18,578 nt of DNA. Origin: JANNGZ01 sp031404155 (lineage in GTDB: Bacteria; Pseudomonadota; Gammaproteobacteria; Burkholderiales; Burkholderiaceae_C). How positions within the stretch are numbered: the first letter of the stretch is position 1; the number at the start of each line of letters is the position of its first letter. Where the stretch lies: NCBI GenBank assembly GCA_031404155.1, contig JANNGZ010000122.1, forward strand, positions 1-18,578, written 5' to 3'. Below are positions 7,822 to 15,356 of the stretch, piece by piece. The notes beneath the pieces were generated by a model that worked only from the letters and a program-made list of their open reading frames with translations, was not told where the DNA came from and did not search any database. Made by a program: the position numbers and the translations under genes.

Positions 7822-8985
7822 TCAGCCGCGCGTGGCCGCGGCGAGCGGCCCCGAGTCCTTGCCGCGGCCCCAGGCCAGCGTGCTCAGGCCGAGCAGCGCG
7901 AACGGCACCCCGACCCAGGGCAGCAGCGCAAAGCCGACCTCGCCGACCACCGCACCGCCGACCGCCGCGCCGATCGCGGTGCCGATGTAGAGCATCGAGG
8001 TGTTGAGCGAAAACAGCAGCGGCGCCTGCGCCGGGGCCAGCGCCGCCAGACGTGCCTGCTGCGGCGCCATCATGCCGAAGCCGGCGCAGCCCCAGACCAG
8101 CAGCGCCGCGACCACGGCGAACAGCGAGCCCTGGGTCAGCGGCAACAGCGCCATCGTCGCGCCCAGCGTCGAGAGCATCGCGACCAGGGCGGTGCGCGTG
8201 CCGAAGCGGTCGGTGGCGTAGCCGCCGATGGCGGTGCCCACCGCGCCCGAGACGCCGAACATCGCGAGCACCACGGCGAGCGTGGTGCTGGACATCGGCT
8301 GCAGCGCACGCAGCACCGGCCCGATATAGGACATGGTGCAGAAAATGGCAACGAAGTACAGCAGCGTCAGCCCGAGCACCCGAAGCGCCGGGCCTTGGGT
8401 CAGCAGGCCGCTCAGGCCCTTGAAGCTGGTGCCCGGTGCGTCGATCTCGCGCGGCACCTTCCAGGCCAACAGCGCCACCATGGCCAGCGACGCCAGCGCC
8501 GACGCGGCCATCGGTGCGTGCCAGCCGTAGGTGAAGCCGAGCCAGGCGCCCAGGGGTACGCCGAGCGCATAACTCAGGCTCATGCCGAGGAACACCAGCG
8601 CCAGCGCCTTGCCGCGCAGCGACGGCGCCACCAGCGCCACCGTGATGCCCGCGGCCAGCGGCGAGAACCCCGAGCCGATGCCCATCAGGACGCGGCCGAA
8701 CAACAGCGTCGACAGGTTGGGGGCCAGCGCGCAGACCGCATTGCCCGCGGTGAACAGCAGCATCGCCAGCAGCATCGCGGTTTTGCGCCGCCAGTGGCCG
8801 GTGGCGACCATCAGGATCGGCGCGAGCAGCGCGGTGGCCATCGCGTAGGCGGTCATCGCCTGGCCGGCCGCGGGCACCGAGACGCCCAGGCCCTGGCCGA
8901 TCGGCTCCAGGATGGCGCTCACCACGAAGGCGCCGGTGCCGATGACCAGGTTGCAGAGCGAAAAGAGGATCAGCAGGCGCGGCAT
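7822..8985 (-). CDS. MFS transporter, DHA1 drug/sugar-efflux type (AraJ/YdhP-like)
   Basis: This is a 387-aa inner-membrane protein with about twelve hydrophobic segments in two homologous halves. The loop after TM2 has a motif-A-like GHWRRK at 63-68, and its counterpart in the second half reads TDRFGTR at 258-264. TM5 contains GVPLGAWLG (142-150), resembling the antiporter motif C of proton-coupled exporters. The N-terminal region (TM1, then a loop with SVPAAGQAMTAYA) is typical of the DHA1 group that includes AraJ, NepI and YdhP. The likely role is proton-driven efflux of a small molecule; the substrate is not predictable. The frame is open to a GTG at 9039, but ATG 8985 sits directly before TM1 and is preferred. 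No strong Shine-Dalgarno is visible. It is divergent from ettA across 159 bp. Confidence 0.88.
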   Translation of the reverse strand: MPRLLILFSLCNLVIGTGAFVVSAILEPIGQGLGVSVPAAGQAMTAYAMATALLAPILMVATGHWRRKTAMLLAMLLFTAGNAVCALAPNLSTLLFGRVLMGIGSGFSPLAAGITVALVAPSLRGKALALVFLGMSLSYALGVPLGAWLGFTYGWHAPMAASALASLAMVALLAWKVPREIDAPGTSFKGLSGLLTQGPALRVLGLTLLYFVAIFCTMSYIGPVLRALQPMSSTTLAVVLAMFGVSGAVGTAIGGYATDRFGTRTALVAMLSTLGATMALLPLTQGSLFAVVAALLVWGCAGFGMMAPQQARLAALAPAQAPLLFSLNTSMLYIGTAIGAAVGGAVVGEVGFALLPWVGVPFALLGLSTLAWGRGKDSGPLAAATRG

Positions 8986-9098
8986 GTCCGGTCGCGGGGG
9001 TTCGGTCGGTGGTGGCGTGATTTTGCGAAGGCCGCGCACCCTAGCAGATGGCCGCGGCTACAGATGTCGCCAAAGGAACCGGCGACAATACGCGTTGT

Positions 9099-9117
9099 GG
9101 GCAGGCAGCGCCTGCCC
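9099..9117 (+). promoter_or_regulatory. GC-rich hairpin in the ettA leader
   Basis: GGGCAGGC and GCCTGCCC form a perfect 8-bp stem with a 3-nt loop, followed by TTTCGCTTTC, 27 bp before the ettA start. The shape recalls an attenuator or weak terminator, but the T-run is interrupted. A loose -10-like GACAAT lies at 9084-9089 without a convincing -35, so whether the stem is transcribed is uncertain. Confidence 0.4.
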
Positions 9118-9144
9118 TTTCGCTTTCACGAAACCCCCCAAGAC

Positions 9145-10798
<1,654 letters not shown>

Positions 10799-10809
<11 letters not shown>

Positions 10810-10837
10810 GACGCTGCGCTGACACGCTGCGCTGAAA
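10799..10837 (+). repeat. three tandem copies of a 13-bp unit spanning the ettA stop codon
   Basis: The unit CGCTGCGCTGANA is present at 10799-10811, 10812-10824 and 10825-10837, differing only at the base before the final A. Each copy carries a TGA, and the ettA stop is the TGA of the first copy (10807-10809). Because 13 is not a multiple of three, the copies put TGA in all three frames. Confidence 0.8.
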
Positions 10838-10924
10838 CACGCCCATCCCCAATCGAGCGGACGCGGGCTGCGCCGCGCTGACGCTTGTTTGGGCATGATC
10901 TTGCGGTCCGCGTCACGGGCGGAC

Positions 10925-10931
10925 AGGAGGG
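10925..10931 (+). promoter_or_regulatory. strong Shine-Dalgarno for the 74-aa ORF
   Basis: AGGAGGG lies 7 nt before ATG 10939. It is one of the best ribosome binding sites in the window and favours this start over an in-frame ATG at 10885. Confidence 0.6.
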
Positions 10932-10938
10932 TCATCCG

Positions 10939-11163
10939 ATGAGCTCGATCTCCAGCAGCTGGCTGCTTCCAGGCGCGGCATGGAACTTCCATGACCCCGC
11001 AACCATTCCCCGGCTGCTCGACGACCAGCGCCGCCTTGCGGGCGCCGACGGCGCGACACCGGCCGCTCGCGCCGCCGATCGATTCGGGTTGCTCGCGGAA
11101 GTCAGGCGGCGCGAAGCCGTAGTGCTGGAATTGCTGCTGGCGGTCTGGCGGCCGGCACGATGA
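10939..11163 (+). CDS. small hypothetical protein (74 aa)
   Basis: I do not recognise this protein. The call rests on an excellent Shine-Dalgarno (AGGAGGG, 7-nt spacing) and on the absence of any competing gene on the other strand. The sequence opens with a Ser/Trp-containing stretch (MSSISSSWLLPGAAW). A charged middle with several Arg and Asp residues follows, and it ends in a short amphipathic Leu/Val-rich helix (EAVVLELLLAVW) before RPAR. There is no clear signal peptide or cysteine motif. It starts 129 bp after the ettA stop and could be read through from ettA or have its own promoter. It could be a small regulatory protein or a chance ORF with a lucky ribosome site. Confidence 0.5.
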   Translation: MSSISSSWLLPGAAWNFHDPATIPRLLDDQRRLAGADGATPAARAADRFGLLAEVRRREAVVLELLLAVWRPAR

Positions 11164-11275
11164 GCGCTGCGCCGTGGCCGGCAGCGGCAGCCGTTTGCTC
11201 CGCTACTGCGCCGAGCGCGCGGGGCGCCGGCGTCCTTGCGTTCAAGCGCGTGAGAGGCGCTGGCGCCGCGGCGCG

Positions 11276-11890
11276 TCACTCGTACTGCCCGGCAATGCCG
11301 GCGCGGTCGTCGCGCGCCGCGCCGAGGATCGCGGCCTCCAGCTTGGCCGCGAGATCACGGTTGAGTGTCAGCAGCTTGCTGTGGTCGGCCTTGGCGCGGG
11401 CCATGTCGCCGATCTGGGTGAACAGCACGCCGCGGTACATGTAGGCCTGCGCCAGCGCGGGCTTCAACTCGATCGCACGGTTGTAATGGCGCAGCGAGCG
11501 CTCGAAGTTGTGCGCGCCCTGCATGCGCAGGCTGAAGGCGAGGTTGTTGTGCGCTTCGGCAATGGTTTCGTCGAGCTTCAGCGCGGCCTCGAAGCGCTGC
11601 TGCGCGGCGGCGAAGTTGCGCGCCAGCAGCAACTCCACGCCGCTGTTGTAGCTGCGTACCGCTTGGGCGCGCACCGTGTCGGCGGGCACCGGCAGCGGGT
11701 CGCTTTCGACCGCGGCGGCCGGCGTCGCCGCCGTCAGCAGCGCGACGAGCGCCGCTACCAGCACCAAGGCGGCTCGCGCCGCTGCCAGCACGGGTGCGGC
11801 TCGCGCTGCCTGCGGCATGCGCGCCGCCAGCGCCGCCGAGGCTGCGGCCGCCCGACCGCCGCGCGCAGGCCCAGGTCCGCTGCGCCGCAT
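11276..11890 (-). CDS. exported TPR-repeat protein
   Basis: This is a 204-aa protein. Residues 1-60 contain Arg-rich sequence and then a long Ala/Leu/Val hydrophobic stretch ending ATPAAA, consistent with a signal peptide; the internal Met25 is an alternative start giving a more standard signal length. About three tetratricopeptide repeats follow at 77-110, 111-145 and 146-180, with typical features such as AEAHNNLA, YNRAIELKP and AYMYRG. TPR domains mediate protein-protein contacts, so a periplasmic adaptor role is plausible but unproven. Its ATG is separated by only 2 nt from the stop of the preceding larger TPR gene, so the two are almost certainly co-transcribed and translationally coupled. 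The frame remains open upstream inside that gene, but those codons are the shadow of another frame. Confidence 0.8.
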   Translation of the reverse strand: MRRSGPGPARGGRAAAASAALAARMPQAARAAPVLAAARAALVLVAALVALLTAATPAAAVESDPLPVPADTVRAQAVRSYNSGVELLLARNFAAAQQRFEAALKLDETIAEAHNNLAFSLRMQGAHNFERSLRHYNRAIELKPALAQAYMYRGVLFTQIGDMARAKADHSKLLTLNRDLAAKLEAAILGAARDDRAGIAGQYE

Positions 11891-11892
11891 AT

Positions 11893-13512
11893 TCAGCCGC
11901 GGCCCAGGAACCGCTTGGCCTGCGCCACTTCGGGCAGCGGCGTGTCGGCGCCGGCGGCGAGTTCGAGCACGCGGGCGTGCAGGTCGCGTGCGCGCGGCGC
12001 GTCGCCGCTGCGCTCGGCGGCCATCGCGGCGCTGGCCGTGGCGCGCAGCCGGTTCGGTTCCTTCTTCATCACCGCTTCGTACTCGCGCAGCGCGTTGGCC
12101 GGCTGCGCCGCCTCCAGCAGCACGTTGCCCAGCACCTCCCGCGCGGGCAGGATCGGCCCCGGCGTCACCGCGCTCTTCTCGGTGGCGTCTTCGCGGTCGG
12201 CGGCTTTGCGCTGCGTGTCCACGCCTTCGGCGAGCTTGCCTTCGGCCCCCAGCGCCAGGCCGGCCCCCCCCTCGGTCTGGATCGCGATCTGCTCGACCCA
12301 GTAGTTGAGCTTGAGAGTTGCGGCCGCTTCGCCCAGTTGTTTGAGCCGTTGAACTTCGGCTCGCGCCTTGGTCACGTCCTTGATGCCGGCGGCGCCCATG
12401 CCCCGTGCGAAGGCGTTGATCGCCTCGGCCTGCGGGTACTTGGCCCAGGGTGTTTGCGAGGCGCCGAGATCGAGCGCGGCCGCGTCGGCCCAGCGGCCGC
12501 GTTCGAGCACCATCCGCGCCGGAATCGCCGCCGCGGCGTAGGCGCTGGCGAAGTTGTCGCGCTCGTTGCTCACCGTTTGTGCTTCGCGCATCACTTTGGC
12601 CGCTGCCGCGTCCTGCGCCAGCTGCAGGTGCGCGTAGGCCATGTAGTCGTAGGCGTGCATCGTGTTCCAGCCGCGCTCCTTGTCGGCTTTGGCCGACGCG
12701 GCATTGGCCTCGACCGACTCGCGCCACGCCCCCACGCGGGTGAAGATGTGCGAGGGCATGTGCTGCGCATGCGGCGCGTCGGCGGCAATTTTGCTGTAGC
12801 GCTTCGCCGCGTCCAGGCCCTGGTGGGCAATCGGCGGGTAGTCGTAGCTGTGGATCAGGTAATGCGCGACGCCGGGGTGCTCCGGCTGCTCCTTGAACAG
12901 CGGCTCAAGAACCGCCGCCGCCTTGAGCTGGTTGGTGTATTTCTTGTCCGCGGGGTCGAAGTTGGCCGAAAGGATCAGCGAGTAGACGATCGACGCCTCG
13001 CGGTCCTCGGGGTAGCGTTTAGCGACCGCTTCAAGTGCCTCTTCCAGTGCCTTGGCGCGGCTGCGGTGGTTGAGCTTGTCGTGGTCCTTGTAGAACACCG
13101 CCAGCGCGTCCACGTAGTCGCGTTCGCGCTGCGTCTTCAGGCCGGCGCCGCGCGCCGCGTCGAGCGTGGTGGCGCCGTCGTTGAGCACCTTGGTCGACAC
13201 ATTGCCCGGCCAGGCGAAGGGGTTGTTCATCGCGCCGAGCGCACGCGCCCAGTGCGCCATGCCGCAGCTCGGGTCGGCCTTGAGCGTGGCCTCGATCGGG
13301 GCGGCCATCTGGGTCCACGCAAAGGAGTGGTAGTACGCCATCGCAAGGTTGAACTGCTTTTGCGCCTCGGCATTGCAGTCGACCTTGAACTCGACCTTGC
13401 CGAGCTTGGCGGGTACGCCGGCGGCGTCGTGCGCGACGACGGGCGCCACGGTGGCCAAGCCGACGATCGCGGCGCCGATCGCAGAATACAGGGGGATGCG
13501 GGATGGGTTCAT
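11893..13512 (-). CDS. exported TPR-family protein with conserved Cys/His motifs, function unknown
   Basis: This is a 539-aa protein with a signal peptide (hydrophobic core about 8-26, Ala-rich end near VVAHDA). It matches a widespread bacterial family of secreted TPR-like proteins recognisable by a Cys46...HSF (62-64) segment, DPSCGMAHW around Cys83, EHPGVAHYLIHSYD at 211-224 and HAQHMPSHIFTR at 248-259. Cys46 and Cys83 could form a disulfide. The clustered histidines (212, 217, 221, 248, 251, 255) are unusually conserved for a plain TPR scaffold and might bind metal or a ligand; that is inference. The rest is helical repeat sequence. GGAGG at 13519-13523 lies 6 nt before ATG 13512, fixing the start. 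A plausible promoter lies at 13561-13589. It is followed after 2 nt by the smaller TPR gene. Confidence 0.88.
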   Translation of the reverse strand: MNPSRIPLYSAIGAAIVGLATVAPVVAHDAAGVPAKLGKVEFKVDCNAEAQKQFNLAMAYYHSFAWTQMAAPIEATLKADPSCGMAHWARALGAMNNPFAWPGNVSTKVLNDGATTLDAARGAGLKTQRERDYVDALAVFYKDHDKLNHRSRAKALEEALEAVAKRYPEDREASIVYSLILSANFDPADKKYTNQLKAAAVLEPLFKEQPEHPGVAHYLIHSYDYPPIAHQGLDAAKRYSKIAADAPHAQHMPSHIFTRVGAWRESVEANAASAKADKERGWNTMHAYDYMAYAHLQLAQDAAAAKVMREAQTVSNERDNFASAYAAAAIPARMVLERGRWADAAALDLGASQTPWAKYPQAEAINAFARGMGAAGIKDVTKARAEVQRLKQLGEAAATLKLNYWVEQIAIQTEGGAGLALGAEGKLAEGVDTQRKAADREDATEKSAVTPGPILPAREVLGNVLLEAAQPANALREYEAVMKKEPNRLRATASAAMAAERSGDAPRARDLHARVLELAAGADTPLPEVAQAKRFLGRG

Positions 13513-13560
13513 GCAGTGCCTCCGGTCGTGGGGCCGCCAAGTTGAAAGAGCGGATTGGAA

Positions 13561-13589
13561 ACGATAGGCCGAATGTTCCTGCTATGCAA
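13561..13589 (-). promoter_or_regulatory. candidate sigma-70 promoter for the TPR pair
   Basis: On the minus strand TTGCAT and TATCGT are separated by 17 bp, with the -10 element 48 bp upstream of ATG 13512. Matches to consensus are 3/6 and 4/6, so this is a modest candidate, supported by its place in the 251-bp divergent intergenic region. Confidence 0.35.
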
Positions 13590-13763
13590 TGCGCCTGCAT
13601 CTGCCCATCCCTAACACTGGTGGTGGCGTCCTCCGTGGCCGAAGGTCGTGCACCCGGCCCGCGCGCGGCATGCGCCCACCGGCCTGCGGCACGGGCACCG
13701 CTTGCGCCAGAATCCAGGCGCGTTGCGTCGCTCGACACCGCACCTTCAGACGGGAGATTCACG

Positions 13764-14522
13764 ATGAGTCAAGACCAATCCAAGCCCCAGCGGCCGCCCG
13801 AGCCGGCGCCTGAACCGGCGCGGCGCGCGCTGCTGCGCCAGGCGGCCTGTGTGGCCAGCGCCTGGGCCGCGAGCGGCGTGGCGCCGACGCTGGCGGGCGC
13901 GCAGACCACCCCGGAGGCGCATGGCCGCACGCTGCTGGTCGACGCCTTCGGCAGCCCGCTGCTGGCGAGCCGGCTCGCGGTGGGCGAGCCCTATGTCTTC
14001 AACTACCCCTTCGACTCGACACCGGTATTCCTGATTGCGCTGCGCGACCGGGCCGAAGGTTTTGCGCTCGCCACCGAGGCAAAGCAACCCTACGAGGCGC
14101 CCGCGGGCGTGGGCCCGCGGCGGGCGATCGTGGCCTTCTCGGCCATCTGCGCCCACAAGCTGATGTACCCCACGGCGCAGATCAGCTTCATCGGCTTTCG
14201 CAAAGGCACCGGCCGCGAGCCGAGCCAGGTGATCCATTGCTGCGGCGACGACTCGCGCTACGACCCCCAGCACGGCGCGCGTGTGCTCGCCGGGCCGGCA
14301 CCGCAACCGCTGGCCGCGGTGCTGCTCGAATGGGAGCCGAAGTCCGACCGGCTGCATGCGGTGGGCACCCTGGGCGGCGAGATGTTCAACGCCTTCTTCG
14401 AGAAGTACGCGCTCAAGCTCGAGATGGAGCATGGCCCCAAGGCGCGCACCCGCGTGGGCGGCAGCAGCGTCGCTCGGCCGGCGTCCGAGTTCAGTCGGCA
14501 GTGGCAGACCTGCCGGCCCTGA
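13764..14522 (+). CDS. Tat-exported Rieske-like protein with altered cluster-binding box
   Basis: This is a 252-aa protein with a twin-arginine type signal: Arg20-Arg21 in ARRALLRQAA, a hydrophobic stretch, and a likely cleavage after AGA near residue 46. The body resembles a Rieske [2Fe-2S] domain. Box I is C129-A-H131 in FSAICAHKLMYP. Box II is HCCGDDSRYDP (158-168), followed by the characteristic GPAPQPL at 177-183. Rieske domains need Cys-x-His and Cys-x-x-His; here the second box reads Cys160-x-x-Asp163, so the expected second histidine ligand is absent. The extra box I and box II disulfide cysteines of bc1-type proteins are also missing. If the cluster still forms, the protein would be a periplasmic electron carrier or oxidoreductase subunit. 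GGGAG at 13752-13756 lies 7 nt before the ATG. It is divergent from the TPR operon and convergent with the emfourin-like gene. Confidence 0.75.
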   Translation: MSQDQSKPQRPPEPAPEPARRALLRQAACVASAWAASGVAPTLAGAQTTPEAHGRTLLVDAFGSPLLASRLAVGEPYVFNYPFDSTPVFLIALRDRAEGFALATEAKQPYEAPAGVGPRRAIVAFSAICAHKLMYPTAQISFIGFRKGTGREPSQVIHCCGDDSRYDPQHGARVLAGPAPQPLAAVLLEWEPKSDRLHAVGTLGGEMFNAFFEKYALKLEMEHGPKARTRVGGSSVARPASEFSRQWQTCRP

Positions 14523-14544
14523 CACGGCGAGTTCGCCAACACCA

Positions 14545-14562
14545 GGGCTGAGCGTTCAGCCC
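14545..14562. terminator. hairpin between convergent genes, possibly a bidirectional terminator
   Basis: GGGCTGA and TCAGCCC form a perfect 7-bp stem with a 4-nt loop. It lies 22 bp after the Rieske-like gene's stop and 28 bp after the emfourin-like gene's stop on the opposite strand. There is no strong T-tract on either side. Confidence 0.45.
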
Positions 14563-14590
14563 GGCCTCTCCTGTGGCGAGCGGCTGGTCT

Positions 14591-14923
14591 TCAGCGGCGT
14601 GGCAGCGGCCCGAGCCCGGGCAGCAGCGCCAGCAGGTCGTGCGCCGCATCGGGCAGGTCGGCGGTGTCGAAGCGGCATTGCATGCGCTCCTGGCCGACGA
14701 GCACCTCCACCACCAGGCATTGCGCGTCCGGGTAGCCCAGCGGCGGCGGGGTGTCGCTGCCGAACAGGCGTGCCAGCGTCTCGCCGATGCGCCGTGCCGG
14801 CGTCGCGCCCAGGCGCACCGCCTCCACGGTGGCGCCGCGGCGCAGGCCCCCGATGCCGCCCTCTTCGACGACTCGCAATTCGCGCCAATGCGCGAACTCA
14901 GAACCCGACCGCTTTCCGGGCAT
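14591..14923 (-). CDS. emfourin-like protealysin (M4 metallopeptidase) inhibitor
   Basis: This is a 110-aa protein with no signal peptide. The pattern RVVEEGGIGGLRRG near 17-30, the RFDTADLPDAAHDLLALL stretch near 84-101 and the overall length resemble emfourin. Emfourin is the small inhibitor encoded next to protealysin-like M4 metallopeptidases, where it blocks the mature enzyme inside the producing cell. The assignment is from memory of the family, not a search. Context supports it, because the DNA directly upstream in the same frame reads like the N-terminus of a protealysin-type propeptide. However, no M4 catalytic domain (HExxH...E) is present between or near them. ATG 14923 has only a weak A/G-rich stretch upstream (TTGAAGAAA). 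The frame is open upstream as far as 15337, so a longer product beginning at ATG 15127 is possible. Confidence 0.6.
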   Translation of the reverse strand: MPGKRSGSEFAHWRELRVVEEGGIGGLRRGATVEAVRLGATPARRIGETLARLFGSDTPPPLGYPDAQCLVVEVLVGQERMQCRFDTADLPDAAHDLLALLPGLGPLPRR

Positions 14924-15051
14924 TTTCTTCAACGCCGCGCGAACCCTGCTGCCGCTGCCGTCGTCCGACGAAGTGGAGAGTTCCTCCAGCATGCAGGGCG
15001 GGATGATGCAGTGCAGGGGATGCGGTGGCCGGGGTGGCAAACGCAGCGCAT
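14924..15051 (-). pseudogene. frameshifted N-terminal remnant of an M4 (protealysin-like) metallopeptidase
   Basis: A very strong Shine-Dalgarno precedes ATG 15051, which opens a Cys/His-rich start (MRCVCHPGHRIP) that then hits a stop after about 39 codons. One additional C in the four-C run (plus-strand GGGG at 15016-15019) would join it to the frame reading LHCIIPPCMLEEL. That matches the conserved PP-containing start of protealysin propeptides, which often follows a Cys/His-rich leader. Only about 30 more codons follow before the emfourin-like ATG, so the rest of the propeptide and the whole catalytic domain are missing. The frameshift repair and family assignment are inferences. If the run length is a sequencing error, the result would be an intact propeptide-stub/emfourin fusion. 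Confidence 0.5.
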
Positions 15052-15057
15052 GGGCAG

Positions 15058-15064
15058 CCCTCCT
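15058..15064 (-). promoter_or_regulatory. strong Shine-Dalgarno for the peptidase remnant
   Basis: On the minus strand AGGAGGG, preceded by six further A residues, lies 6 nt before ATG 15051. Its quality is the main reason for placing the ancestral start here instead of at ATG 15127, which is in the emfourin frame but lacks a ribosome site. Confidence 0.6.
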
Positions 15065-15356
15065 TTTTTTGCTCGGCCGGGTTGGCCGGCAAGCGCGATT
15101 GTTCGCGTCTGCGGCGCCGGCCGACATCCCTAGGAGGAATGAGTTTTCCGGGCCGGGGCGCTGAGCGCGGGCCACGGCCGGGGTTCGGAAACATGCCGCG
15201 CAAAGACGGCCGCGAAGCGGGAGAGCCCGGATGCGCGCCGCGCCGCGCCGCGGCCACAATGGGCGCCCAGCGCCCCTGGGCTGCCCGCAGCCGAACCACG
15301 GCCGATATCGGCACTCCAAGGGCATCCGTGCATCCACACGTCCTTACAAAGTATTC
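15065..15356. other. divergent intergenic region, no convincing gene
   Basis: These 292 bp separate the minus-strand peptidase remnant from the plus-strand zinc metalloprotease and should contain promoters for both. I see only weak elements, such as a -10-like AACAAT on the minus strand near 15096-15101, with no clear -35. Small frames on both strands lack well-spaced ribosome sites or recognisable sequence. Confidence 0.5.

Noticed and set aside
11160..11444. Plus-strand frame whose ATG overlaps the stop of the 74-aa ORF (ATGA)
   Set aside because: Translational coupling was considered, but it runs 169 bp into the well-supported TPR gene on the opposite strand and its sequence is Ala/Arg/Ser-rich noise.
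11891..12727. Upstream extension of the smaller TPR gene to 12727
   Set aside because: These codons lie inside the larger TPR gene in another frame and read as Arg/Gly-rich noise; the coupled ATG 11890 is preferred.
11794..13545. 583-codon plus-strand frame opposite the TPR genes
   Set aside because: It is a shadow of the minus-strand TPR proteins, which have signal peptides, a good ribosome site and family motifs; this frame has none.
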